Assembly: GCF_007750395.1 (NCBI RefSeq)
Contig: NZ_CP036281.1
Coordinates: 595,211-659,210, forward strand
Source of the DNA: Polystyrenella longa
GTDB lineage: Bacteria > Planctomycetota > Planctomycetia > Planctomycetales > Planctomycetaceae
Reading direction: 5' to 3'
Length of the DNA stretch: 64,000 bases
Positions within the stretch are counted from its first letter, which is position 1, and every line of letters begins with the position of its first letter. This document shows positions 36,474 through 46,018 of the stretch, one piece after another. A program made the position numbers and the translations under genes. The notes under the pieces were generated by a model. The model did not search any database and was not told where the DNA came from. It saw nothing but the letters and a program-made list of their open reading frames with translations.

Positions 36474-38060
36474 TTACTTAGACGCCATGTCGCGGAGCTT
36501 TTCCCCCGTGAGTATATGCAGGACGACTGAGATCAGACTGAACATCCCAATCCAGATGAAAGCGAAGAAATAGAATCCACTGTCGCTGCCAGTACTACCG
36601 ATCATGATTTGACTACTCCCGATTCCACAACAGGTCAGGTAGAACATGGATAGCATTATGGCGACGGGCAGGGCTCCCCATTTGACATACAGAGAAAGGT
36701 AAACCACCAGGTGCAGAAAGGCGACGCAGCCACTCAAAAACATAATGATACCGAAGAAGCCGCTTTCATCGAAGAAAACGTTCTCCAGGAACTCGAAAAC
36801 ATTCTCCGGAGCGAGCGCGCAGCCCAAGAGGAGGAAACTGAGAATGGGGACTAGTCCCCACAGGCAGCCGGCGATTTTCTGATAGGCAATTTGCGGAATG
36901 GACTGTGGTAACATGACGAGCACAGAGAGGGTCTGCCAGCGAACTTCATCCTGAAAGATGCGTGCAGCATAAATGCACAGTTCAATTCCCAAAACGATTA
37001 AAGAGAAAGCTATCAGCATCCAGCTGATATCTTCCCGCTCCATTTGCCAGCGGAAATTGTTTCCCATGTAAATGAGAAATAAGATTCCAACGAGAATCAG
37101 GCTGTACAGGATGTACTTGAGTAAAAACTGACTGAAGCCCCCCGCGATGAAATGAAAGTCCTTCCAGGCGAGGGCATGGCTCCATGCGCGGCCCCGATTG
37201 CGATTTTTACGATCGACTTTTTTCGATTTGAACAGGTCTATTCGTTCGGGGCCCGATTCGGTTTGCAAACTGGATGACGTACAACGTTCGAATAGTAACC
37301 ACGAAAACAGAAAGTAGATGCCACCGACGATCAGATTTCCCCAGACCTGCCACGAAAATGGCGATTCATTGAAACCGGTTTGCATGATAATCATCAAGCG
37401 ATACCAGAGGTGATTATACGCTAGAAATTCCAGCCATTCCTGTAGGTAAATCGTCAAGGTATTTCCAGGGGAGTTTATTCTGAGTGCACCTAAGCTAATC
37501 GCCAGAATAGCCATGGCCAACCCGTACGCAACGGCTAAAGTCACCATCAAGAGCACTGCCTGCCTGGAATTCCGCGCGATGACCGAGGCGAATAAACCAA
37601 AGTTCGCAACCATGATCAGAAACGCCGCTAACGCAACATAGGTGGCGATGATCTGATTCAGCATCACGCCTCCCAAGGTAATGGAAAGCATGACGAACGG
37701 AATCTGTACGGAGAGCAACAGTAGCGCGTAGATCAATCGTGATGTCGATTTCCCCAGTAGCAAAACTAGAGGGCTCATTCCAGTCATCTTGAGCAGGCCA
37801 AGGGTACCGTCTTCTTTCTCCTCTGTTATCGCCGAGCTGAAGAAACCGAGCCCTGCTAGCAGAATGGCGAAGTAATTCAGGTAGCCGATCATCATGAAGA
37901 AGTCTTTGCCCGGTGCCGAACGGAAAGAGCTTTCCTGTTCGACACCGTATAACATCATCAGAATCGAGGCGATGAATAACAGCATGAACAGGTGCGTCGA
38001 CATCTTACGGGAGTCGGTGCGTAAGGCCTGCTGTAGCAATGCAAACGTACCTCGAAACAT
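36474..38060 (-). CDS. ABC-2-type permease, module 2
   Basis: A 528-aa integral membrane protein. Two halves each begin with a segment like RTDSRKM...LFMLLFIASILMMLYGV or ALAWKDFHFIAGGF, followed by clusters of five to six hydrophobic helices; a charged loop (about 265-295) lies between. An amphipathic element ITEEKEDGTLGLLKMTGMSPL (about 79-99) is the classic ABC-2 permease coupling segment (E-x(2)-x-G-T-x-x-L-L-x-x-P). It starts at the stop of the ATPase gene (1-nt overlap). It pairs with the ATPase at 38060-39073 and the exported protein at 39078. Confidence 0.92.
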   Translation of the reverse strand: MFRGTFALLQQALRTDSRKMSTHLFMLLFIASILMMLYGVEQESSFRSAPGKDFFMMIGYLNYFAILLAGLGFFSSAITEEKEDGTLGLLKMTGMSPLVLLLGKSTSRLIYALLLLSVQIPFVMLSITLGGVMLNQIIATYVALAAFLIMVANFGLFASVIARNSRQAVLLMVTLAVAYGLAMAILAISLGALRINSPGNTLTIYLQEWLEFLAYNHLWYRLMIIMQTGFNESPFSWQVWGNLIVGGIYFLFSWLLFERCTSSSLQTESGPERIDLFKSKKVDRKNRNRGRAWSHALAWKDFHFIAGGFSQFLLKYILYSLILVGILFLIYMGNNFRWQMEREDISWMLIAFSLIVLGIELCIYAARIFQDEVRWQTLSVLVMLPQSIPQIAYQKIAGCLWGLVPILSFLLLGCALAPENVFEFLENVFFDESGFFGIIMFLSGCVAFLHLVVYLSLYVKWGALPVAIMLSMFYLTCCGIGSSQIMIGSTGSDSGFYFFAFIWIGMFSLISVVLHILTGEKLRDMASK

Positions 38061-39073
38061 TAGCGGACTCCCTGTTCTGTCAGATCCATGAAGGCCTGGT
38101 TGAGCTGACGTTGTTCTTTTTCAAAGCTGGTGATCGTAATGTTCCGTTGGATCAATTCCGACAGCAGACGGTTCGAATCGATCTGGTTTTCATCGAGCAC
38201 GATGCGAATCGCGCGAGACTTTCCTACCGAGTCCGCCGAGACGACGCCCTGAATTCCAAGTAGCGTTTCGATGGGATCTTCTGTGCCGTTGACCAGCTGG
38301 ATCCGGTAAGCGATGTTTTCATGTCCGTGATCGCGAAGATCGTCCATGGTTCCGGAATACTTTATCCGGCCCCGGTCGATAATAGTCACCGAGTCACAAA
38401 GCTCTTCTAGTTCCTTCAAAATGTGCGAGGAGATAAAGATCGTTTTTCCCATCTCCTGGAGCGCCTGCAGGATCTCCATTAGTTCGATACGAGCACGGGG
38501 GTCGAGTCCGGAAGCAGGTTCATCCAGTAGTAGAAGCTGGGGATCGTTGATCAACACACGGGCCAGGCTGACGCGTTGCTGCATCCCGCGGGACAGGCCA
38601 CCGACCAGGCTTTGTTGTCTTCCCGCCATGTCGGTCAGTTCCAGGATATCGTCGATGACTTCATTCCTGCGCCGCATCGAGAGACCGTAGGCGGCGCCGA
38701 AGAAATCGAGGTATTCGAAAACAGTCATTTGCCGGTAAGAGCTGAAATGGTCCGGCATGAACCCGATGAGCTGTCGGACCTCCTTCACATGCGTAGTAAC
38801 ACTCTTTCCCATGACTCGGACTTGACCGGTCTGCGGTTTGAGCAGAGTACAAATTAATTTCAGCGAAGTCGTTTTACCGGCGCCGTTCGGCCCAACGAAC
38901 CCGTGGAGGGCTCCTTGGGGAACATTGAAGGTGACCCCATCTAGAGCGTTATGATCTTTGAACCGATGGCTGACTCCCTTCATTTCAATGGCAGGGAGCG
39001 AACCCGGTTCGCCTGTTTTTAATTCGGTGGCCGATTCCGGTGATGTGTTCTCAACCGAAGGGGTATTGGACAT
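38060..39073 (-). CDS. ABC transporter ATPase, module 2
   Basis: A 337-aa ATP-binding subunit. Walker A GPNGAGKT at 61-68, signature LSRGMQQR at 160-167 and Walker B LLLLDEP at 180-186, then SGLDPRAR. This LSRGM form is typical of the GldA/CcmA/DRA group. An N-terminal extension of about 28 residues is Ser/Glu-rich. A C-terminal domain of about 90 residues follows the H-loop (ISSHIL). It is coupled to the permease downstream and 4 nt after the exported protein gene upstream. Confidence 0.96.
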   Translation of the reverse strand: MSNTPSVENTSPESATELKTGEPGSLPAIEMKGVSHRFKDHNALDGVTFNVPQGALHGFVGPNGAGKTTSLKLICTLLKPQTGQVRVMGKSVTTHVKEVRQLIGFMPDHFSSYRQMTVFEYLDFFGAAYGLSMRRRNEVIDDILELTDMAGRQQSLVGGLSRGMQQRVSLARVLINDPQLLLLDEPASGLDPRARIELMEILQALQEMGKTIFISSHILKELEELCDSVTIIDRGRIKYSGTMDDLRDHGHENIAYRIQLVNGTEDPIETLLGIQGVVSADSVGKSRAIRIVLDENQIDSNRLLSELIQRNITITSFEKEQRQLNQAFMDLTEQGVR

Positions 39074-39077
39074 CTCG

Positions 39078-40904
39078 TTACTCCGAGAGAATAAGTTCGT
39101 ATTGATAAACCAGTTTGCCGGTTTGTTTTAAGAAGTTCTCATTCGCACATTCGAGGGCAGGCGGAAGATTGCTTTGAACAAAAACATAAATGCGATCCTG
39201 CTTGAGCGACATATACATTCCATCGTAGCCGCGACGTAACCGCAGAGACTTCGATATCGAATTACGTAATAAGTTATTGTCGATTTGATGAACTTCAGCG
39301 GGTTCGATTGCTGAACCGTAGAACCTCGATTGGTTGTAATCCTGGTGGTCGGCAAACTCTTGAATTGTTTTGCTATCTTTTTTTGACGTCCAGACGCCGT
39401 TATTAGGGGAAAGTTTAGAAATCCAGTCCCCGTTCGCGGCCCAGACGACGGAATCTGTTCCAATACCGTTAATCTTTAGCTGGAGGCTTTTCAGTCCGAC
39501 TTTGACATCGAAGGCGGTCAGTTCCACTGCCGGTGCTGGCTCGTGGATGAGCGTGCGGTGCATGAACGGGCGGGAAGAGAAGGGGGGAATGTCGACGATG
39601 AAGTTGGCCTGAGGACCAAGCTGAACCTTTCCCAGAACATCTTCGTCACTGGCAGTCGTGTAGATGACACCATTTCCCTTGTGTTCAAGTCGATATTGGT
39701 CACCCGAGGTGACAAATGCGTTTGAATATTGAGTGACATCGAGTTCGTTGTGGGGCAGAACGCGTGCGACTGCGATGGAGTTGATTTGGGTTGATTCACC
39801 GTAACCCCGGGCGCCGACCATATTATAAAACAGACTGAAAAGTAGAACCGACAGCAGCAGGCTGCCATAGGTGATGCGGAAATCATTCCATTTTTTATTG
39901 ACCAGCCAGGCTCCTGGAAAGACGGCGAACAGGTACAGGAAGGAGATCAGATACATCACAGGCCAGTTGTGGTTCGGGTTGACGTATTGCTTTAACGCAG
40001 GAAACATTGACTCTGCGACGTTGCCTTCATAATTGAAATATCCATAGTCATTTTGCTGGTTCTCAATTTCTGGCTGCTCAATCCCGAACAGAGCCAGTTC
40101 CTGTTTTTGAATGTCGGCCAGCGTCTCTTTGTCCAGACGATTCTGCTGAATCGGATGTCGTACAACGATTCCGTTTCCAATGTATTGATGGTCGAGCGAC
40201 CCGTTCAAAACCGAAAGCTCTTCGGTAAAGCTGGGGTAGGTTCCACTACGAGACTGGAGCAGGTGCAACGTTCCGCCGCGTTGGAGCCAGCGCATGAATG
40301 TTTTTCGTTGTTCCGGTTGCCAGCGAGGCTCATGATCCAGAAAAACAGCTTCCAACGTATCCGTACCAGTGATGTTGGGCGGGAAAATATCCGAAGGAAA
40401 TCGTTTGAGCTGACTTTTCTGGTTCAGATCGAATTCTTCATTGGCGGTGAACAGAACCCGGCTCATGTGGTCGGGACGCTCTCCTGACGATTGGTTTCGG
40501 GTTGCAATGGGAATTGCTTTTCCGACGCGATCTCTACCTTGATACAATTGAACGTCGTTAGATCCGGGCCTGATATAAATATAAAAGGTGACCCACCGTT
40601 CGCTGAACGGGCTTAGGAAAAGCGTACTTTGTTCTTCGGCGACGCTGATCAACGCACCGACTTCACGGGTACCATATGATTTCTGTTTGAGGCTCAAAGT
40701 GAATTCTTCGGCCTCGCCGGTGTTGTTTCGTAATCGGAGAAATAACGGATTGATTTCGTGCGAGTAAACAGTGCCGTCGTATCCCCATCTCCTTTCTTCG
40801 ATATCAAACGCCTGAGCGGAATCGGCGAAGGGAAAGGCGTTGGCCACCAGTGCGACAAAGGTTACCAGAAAATAATGAGCGGCATTAAAGGAGGGTCGCA
40901 TCAT
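39078..40904 (-). CDS. Exported protein with amidotransferase-like fold and two TM helices, module 2
   Basis: A 608-aa protein. Signal peptide about 1-32 (ending AQA). Then a beta-rich N-terminal region, a class I amidotransferase-like segment at about 183-216 (DTLEAVFLDH, FMRWLQRGGTLHLLQ), two TM helices at about 318-360, and a C-terminal beta region of about 200 residues. It resembles the 732-aa protein of module 1 in plan and lies in the same position before its ABC genes. Such auxiliary proteins accompany Gld-type ABC systems. Function is unknown. ATG at 40904; a second Met follows immediately. Confidence 0.8.
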   Translation of the reverse strand: MMRPSFNAAHYFLVTFVALVANAFPFADSAQAFDIEERRWGYDGTVYSHEINPLFLRLRNNTGEAEEFTLSLKQKSYGTREVGALISVAEEQSTLFLSPFSERWVTFYIYIRPGSNDVQLYQGRDRVGKAIPIATRNQSSGERPDHMSRVLFTANEEFDLNQKSQLKRFPSDIFPPNITGTDTLEAVFLDHEPRWQPEQRKTFMRWLQRGGTLHLLQSRSGTYPSFTEELSVLNGSLDHQYIGNGIVVRHPIQQNRLDKETLADIQKQELALFGIEQPEIENQQNDYGYFNYEGNVAESMFPALKQYVNPNHNWPVMYLISFLYLFAVFPGAWLVNKKWNDFRITYGSLLLSVLLFSLFYNMVGARGYGESTQINSIAVARVLPHNELDVTQYSNAFVTSGDQYRLEHKGNGVIYTTASDEDVLGKVQLGPQANFIVDIPPFSSRPFMHRTLIHEPAPAVELTAFDVKVGLKSLQLKINGIGTDSVVWAANGDWISKLSPNNGVWTSKKDSKTIQEFADHQDYNQSRFYGSAIEPAEVHQIDNNLLRNSISKSLRLRRGYDGMYMSLKQDRIYVFVQSNLPPALECANENFLKQTGKLVYQYELILSE

Positions 40905-41055
40905 TTACTCACTTATGTCTATTCGATATTCGGTCTGTTCGGAAGCCAGAGAACCGAGTCCACGATATTCGGACCCGTTAAATTTTCTCCAGTGTAACGT
41001 AGGCCACAGTAAAATTCTGCTCTCAAGAAAACAGGGCGAGAAATATCCAGGAATG

Positions 41056-42873
41056 TCACGCGAGGGTCGGTTCGTCGACCGGTTTAGATAAAGAATGGGA
41101 TGAGATTCGACCTATATCATTTGGATCCGCCGTAATGCGGCCCAGCAATTCATCCGCACGTGAGAGGCAAATATGTCGTATGAGCCCAGCAGTGGCGACG
41201 ACGTAGAGCAAATACCCAATGACAACTCCAAAACCATACATCTCCCATCCCACCTGAATCGATCCAAATGTGTCAATCAATCTCAGTACGGACAGCGGTG
41301 AAATTGCCACGTAAAGCGAATTAAGTATGTTCCCGTTTGGGTTCAATCCTACGAACAGACCAATTAACGAACTTGAGATCGCCCACAGACCGATGATACT
41401 CAGAGTGATTGTCACGGCGTACAGATGGCGTTTTTGCTTCAAACCGATCAGTATGGATAGCCAGATTGATAGATACGTGGTCGAGATAACGACTGCTGTC
41501 GATAAGAGGAGATAAGTGAACTGCACCGAGGGAGACAGAATGAGAGTTTTGGAAATGATCAAAGTCATAATAGGGATCATCACGACGATCCAGAGCTTTA
41601 AGACACCTCGTGATTTCTGGAGGATGATATCTCGACCGCTCAGGGGGGTGGCCAGAATAACTTCGAGTGTTTGTTGCATACGCTCCTGCGTAATCAAACC
41701 GGTTGATTTATTAATCAGGATCAACTGGGCAATCCCAAGCATGATCAGCATGACGGGATAAAAAACAGAAGCATTCCGCACTCCTTCCATGATGAGAAAA
41801 AGGCAAATGAAAATGACAGGCAATTCCAGGACGACGAGGACACGAATTAGATAGCGTGCCGTGCCGACGGAGGTTTTGCGAGTCTCCTTCCAGCTGATCG
41901 GTTCATATCCAGGCAAGTCATTTCGGTCTTTGATCAGCACGATCCCGCCGGTAACATCTTCGTTCCATTCATTGAACAGCCGGTCCAGCTTTTCAAAAAA
42001 GATATACAACCAATTTCGCGACTTTACGGTTGCTCTGCGAAGTAACAGTATGCGAGCGAGATAAAGAAAGATAAGCGTGCTGATCCAGATGGGGATTGAA
42101 GCGACCACCAGCGATAACATGGGCCATTTATCGAAAAGCGAGGCGAAAACAATCAGTAAATCGCCCTGATAGGATACTTCTTGCAAGGCCGGAGGGAACA
42201 AGATTATTGTACTTAACCCTGTCCAATATCGGTTCAGAAATCCCGATGTCATCACATGAAAAATCTCTCCCAGAATTGAGGGAGTCAGATAAAACAGGCA
42301 GGCGACTACAACAGAGAGTACTAGAGCACTTATCGTTTTACTGGAAGCGGCCGAACAGGCCAGACAGAGTGCATTCAATTGCAGAATGGCGAGGGTGAGC
42401 ATATAGAACGATGTGAAAATATGGTCTTCGGTAATTCCCCCCAGTGAATACAGGTAAGCGAAAATCGGCAATGCGCAGAAGAGATAAAGTAGCATCGGAA
42501 AAACACGAGAGAGATACTTCTCCATGATGATGGACCAGGGGCCGAGTCGTGTCAGTAAGAGCAACTGCAGGGAGTCGTTCTCTTTCTCCTGAGCAATCGA
42601 CCCACAACTGAGGATGGGCACAAAGATATAGATGCCAATGAACAGCGTCCAGACCAAGCTTTGAAATAACTCTCGGCCACTCCCCAGATTGGAAATGGAT
42701 TGCAGGCCGTTGGGGCCGAGCCGCGACAGGGTGTCAGTCGCTAACCAGATCCAGATAATCATCCCAATGACGAGCGACGTTCGCACGACATATAGCGAAC
42801 GCCGTCCAGCCTGCTGGGTCAAATCGCGCGCCAGCAGGGGAAGACTGAACCTGTTTCGCAGTTTGTCGATCAC
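41056..42873 (-). CDS. ABC-2-type permease, module 1
   Basis: A 605-aa membrane protein with about 12 hydrophobic helices in two halves. The ABC-2 coupling motif SIAQEKENDSLQLLLLTRLG (about 92-111) is in the first half and ITQERMQQTLEVILATPLSG in the second. It starts with a 4-nt overlap with the ATPase gene (42870-42873). A 151-nt gap separates it from module 2. It is larger than the module 2 permease but has the same layout. Confidence 0.92.
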   Translation of the reverse strand: MIDKLRNRFSLPLLARDLTQQAGRRSLYVVRTSLVIGMIIWIWLATDTLSRLGPNGLQSISNLGSGRELFQSLVWTLFIGIYIFVPILSCGSIAQEKENDSLQLLLLTRLGPWSIIMEKYLSRVFPMLLYLFCALPIFAYLYSLGGITEDHIFTSFYMLTLAILQLNALCLACSAASSKTISALVLSVVVACLFYLTPSILGEIFHVMTSGFLNRYWTGLSTIILFPPALQEVSYQGDLLIVFASLFDKWPMLSLVVASIPIWISTLIFLYLARILLLRRATVKSRNWLYIFFEKLDRLFNEWNEDVTGGIVLIKDRNDLPGYEPISWKETRKTSVGTARYLIRVLVVLELPVIFICLFLIMEGVRNASVFYPVMLIMLGIAQLILINKSTGLITQERMQQTLEVILATPLSGRDIILQKSRGVLKLWIVVMIPIMTLIISKTLILSPSVQFTYLLLSTAVVISTTYLSIWLSILIGLKQKRHLYAVTITLSIIGLWAISSSLIGLFVGLNPNGNILNSLYVAISPLSVLRLIDTFGSIQVGWEMYGFGVVIGYLLYVVATAGLIRHICLSRADELLGRITADPNDIGRISSHSLSKPVDEPTLA

Positions 42874-43823
42874 GCGGTTTTTCCTTCGGTCAGTTTCATA
42901 AACGCCGTTTCCATATCCATCGCTTCCGGTTGGAACATACGAATCCTCGCTCCACTTTCGACGAGCTTCTCATGCAATTCCTCGATGGACGTCTCACCTT
43001 CTTTCAGTCGAAGAGCCAATCGATCGATCTGGCGTTCGACTGATTGGATTCCAGCAATCTTCTCTATTCTGGCGACCATGTCGTCGTCCAGATTGGTGAC
43101 CTGCGTATGCACGATCCGCATCAGGCTGAGTCGTTCGTAAATATCCTCGAGCGTTCCTTGAGTGACGAGCTTTCCTGTTTCAATGATGCCGATCGACGTA
43201 CAAAGTTGGGAAAGCTCGTGCAGGATATGGCTAGAAATCAGAATCGTTTTTCCCATATCTCGCAGTGCCCGCAGAAGTTCGCGGATTTCAATTCTGGCTC
43301 GTGGGTCGAGCCCAGACGCAGGTTCGTCGAGCAAGAGCAGGTCGGGGTCATGTAACAGGACACGGGCGAGGGCCAACCGCTGTTTCATTCCTCGGGAAAG
43401 TGAGTCGACCTGGGCATCGATCTTACCTGTCAGGTCGGTCAGCTCCAGAACGTCGGAGATGATTGCATCCCGTTTATTAATCTCAATCTTGTAAGCGGCG
43501 GCGAAGAAGTGCAAATACTCTCTGGAAGTGAGATTGTCATACTTGCCAAAGTAGTCGGGCATATAACCGATACATTCGCGTACTTTGCGAGCCTGCAAAC
43601 GAACATCAAACCCTTTAACAAGTACTTTTTCGGCGGTGAACTCCCGTTGCAGCGTCGCCAGAACTTTGATTGTCGTCGACTTACCGGCGCCGTTCGGTCC
43701 GATGAAGCCGAAGACTTCTCCTTTGGGAATCGAAAAGCTGACTCCATCCACAGCGATGAGTTTGCCGTAATGGACTCGCAGGTTGTTTATTTCAACGATG
43801 TTAGTTTCAATGCTGTCGGTCAT
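42870..43823 (-). CDS. ABC transporter ATPase, module 1
   Basis: A 317-aa ATP-binding subunit. Walker A GPNGAGKST at 42-50, signature LSRGMKQR at 142-149 and Walker B LLLLDEP at 162-168, then SGLDPRAR. The core is strongly similar to the module 2 ATPase, including the GYMPD element (GYMPDYFGKYDNLT here; GFMPDHFSSYRQMT there). It overlaps the genes on both sides by 4 nt (ATGA type), so it is translationally coupled. Confidence 0.96.
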   Translation of the reverse strand: MTDSIETNIVEINNLRVHYGKLIAVDGVSFSIPKGEVFGFIGPNGAGKSTTIKVLATLQREFTAEKVLVKGFDVRLQARKVRECIGYMPDYFGKYDNLTSREYLHFFAAAYKIEINKRDAIISDVLELTDLTGKIDAQVDSLSRGMKQRLALARVLLHDPDLLLLDEPASGLDPRARIEIRELLRALRDMGKTILISSHILHELSQLCTSIGIIETGKLVTQGTLEDIYERLSLMRIVHTQVTNLDDDMVARIEKIAGIQSVERQIDRLALRLKEGETSIEELHEKLVESGARIRMFQPEAMDMETAFMKLTEGKTA

Positions 43824-46018
43824 TCGGGTTGCTCGCTTCGAAATACACGACGTTCAACATGCATGAGTTCATTAGTCTCCCACATCACTCGCACGACGGT
43901 CTCATTAGAATAAAGGAAATCAGCGACGATCTGATTAGTTTCAAACGATCCGGGTCGCGGGGCGACGGAATGGACTCGAAGAAATAGACTTTTGTCTCGG
44001 GTGCTCTCCACAGCATGCATTAGTTGCTGCACAGTCGATCGACTAGCCGAATAAGAACTGGATGAGCCTGCAGGTCTAATCACTTCCACTTGGACCGATT
44101 GGGGGAAGTGCCGAGCTACTAATTCACGCAACGCCTCTGGAGCATTCAATATTTCCGGAGTGAGTTCTTTCCAGAAACCTGGGGTATGTTTCCAGCGAGT
44201 GCTGTCGTTGATTTCGTCCGCTTTGGGAATGGAAAATCCGACGTATAGCTGCGGCGACCATTTCTGTAGCTGTTGAGTTAATGAATACTCACCAGACAGA
44301 CTACCTTCGTAAAGAGGGGCGGCTGCATTTTTCTGGTCGCGAGTCTGATTGAACTCTCCGAAGCCAGGTCGAGACATCCAGTTCGCTGTACTTTCGATAG
44401 GACTCACCAGTTGTTGGTCGTAATTCGTCGTTTTGATTTGTTGGGAAGGGCTAAGCACACACTCGAAGGAAGTCTGCCGGAGTACCTCGCCCTGTTCATC
44501 TACATCGGTGACAAGAATCGCGCGGATGGGATCTTCAATCTGCATATAAGCATTGATGCTGCCGACAGTAAAGAAGGTGAAAACGAGCGTGATTATCGGA
44601 AAGCTGAGCCAGGTCCATTTTCGTATTTTGAATTTGCCAAGAAGCCAATATTCTCCCGGTCCAACCAGAATGAGATAGGCGATCATGACCCCCATGACGA
44701 ATGAGGGTGGAACCATTTGAAACCCATCCGGGAGTAGGGTCGACCAGGCGTTGTTCTGCTGCAGCCAGTATTCTGGTATATGAGAAGTAATGTGCTGATC
44801 TTGTCGATAAGCTAATTGCATTTGTGCCTGAATCTTTTCTTCGCTCTTGAATTGATCAGGTATAAACCCAGACTGTCTATGCGACGAGGTTGAATTGAAT
44901 TGGTCTACAGGCAGTTGCCCCGGGCTTGGGGGAAGTTGAAAGATCTCTTTATCCAATAGTAAGTCAGCAATGTTCTTTCTCACTCGCCAGAGAAAGAGAT
45001 AGGTCTCCAATTTATTCTGATTGAATTGTTCCTGATCTCCGGCTAACTCTGATGTTAACATCGCCACGCGCCCCAGCCCGCAGTGGCGAAGAATTGGAGA
45101 TGTAGAGGGAGTTGAAGCGTCGTCCCAACTCAACTGTTTTTCGATGTCATTGTAGAACAAGGGCGCTTCTGAATTAGAACTGTCCAAAGTGTTCAAATTG
45201 TGCAGGTGCTGATCGTCCACGCTCTCCGGCAAGTACAACAGCAAGTTGCCTCCTGCTCTAACCCACTGAAGAATGGCCTCGAATTCGTTCTGTGACAGAT
45301 CCTGATAAACCTTTTCCCACATCACGAGTATATCGAAGCTGGTATAATCGATCGGGCGTTCGGGAAGTGTGTCTTCATCCAGTTCACTGAAAACCGTTTG
45401 TTGTATCGAACTCCGAAAGAAGATCTCCTGATCTTCGTTCAATTGAATCGGCTCTTTGTAACTTAACCAGTCTTCAACCTGCACTTGCCGCAGACGGTGC
45501 TGCTCTTCTTCTCCGGTGAACTGATTCAGCTTCGGTTTGCAGAAACCAATAGAAAAGAATTGGGAGTTATAATTGGGAACCTGAACGGGATGTGTATCCA
45601 GATCGAACCTTTTGTCATTTGTTTCCAGATACATCTGCAGGTCGACTTGTCCCGTGTTCGCTCTGTATAGCTGTAAGGGCAACACCATCCGGGTTCGCTG
45701 CTCCCCTTCCACGAACGTGGCACTCGTTCGGAAAGTAAAGAGCTTGATTCTGGATTCAATTCCTTCGGTGGCTTCAATGACAAGATCGCCAGTGAGAATC
45801 TGTTTCGAGTTATTGAAGGCGTGCAAGGTCACTGGCAGCGGCGACTGTCCCCGACTGCGGTTAACGAGTGGCAGGACTTCGATGCTCACCATGCCGACAG
45901 GAATCTCTTCTTTCTCGTCAGCCGCATTCACAACCGCTGGGCATGCGAACATCGACAGGAGAACCAGCTGGCTCACGATCCATGTTGAATAAAAACTGGT
46001 TATTGAAACTCGTTTCAT
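43820..46018 (-). CDS. Exported protein with amidotransferase-like fold and TM helices, module 1
   Basis: A 732-aa protein. Signal peptide about 1-33 (ending VNAADE). Beta-rich region of about 40-215, then the amidotransferase-like segment at 228-262 (SFDILVMWEKV, ILQWVRAGGNLLLYLPESV), two TM helices around 440-500 (VMGVMIAYLILVGPGEYWLL then FPIITLVFTFFTVG), and a C-terminal domain of about 230 residues. The VGPGEYWLLGK element between helices recurs in related planctomycete proteins. Overlaps its neighbours by 4 nt on both sides. Counterpart of the 608-aa protein of module 2. Confidence 0.82.
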   Translation of the reverse strand: MKRVSITSFYSTWIVSQLVLLSMFACPAVVNAADEKEEIPVGMVSIEVLPLVNRSRGQSPLPVTLHAFNNSKQILTGDLVIEATEGIESRIKLFTFRTSATFVEGEQRTRMVLPLQLYRANTGQVDLQMYLETNDKRFDLDTHPVQVPNYNSQFFSIGFCKPKLNQFTGEEEQHRLRQVQVEDWLSYKEPIQLNEDQEIFFRSSIQQTVFSELDEDTLPERPIDYTSFDILVMWEKVYQDLSQNEFEAILQWVRAGGNLLLYLPESVDDQHLHNLNTLDSSNSEAPLFYNDIEKQLSWDDASTPSTSPILRHCGLGRVAMLTSELAGDQEQFNQNKLETYLFLWRVRKNIADLLLDKEIFQLPPSPGQLPVDQFNSTSSHRQSGFIPDQFKSEEKIQAQMQLAYRQDQHITSHIPEYWLQQNNAWSTLLPDGFQMVPPSFVMGVMIAYLILVGPGEYWLLGKFKIRKWTWLSFPIITLVFTFFTVGSINAYMQIEDPIRAILVTDVDEQGEVLRQTSFECVLSPSQQIKTTNYDQQLVSPIESTANWMSRPGFGEFNQTRDQKNAAAPLYEGSLSGEYSLTQQLQKWSPQLYVGFSIPKADEINDSTRWKHTPGFWKELTPEILNAPEALRELVARHFPQSVQVEVIRPAGSSSSYSASRSTVQQLMHAVESTRDKSLFLRVHSVAPRPGSFETNQIVADFLYSNETVVRVMWETNELMHVERRVFRSEQPE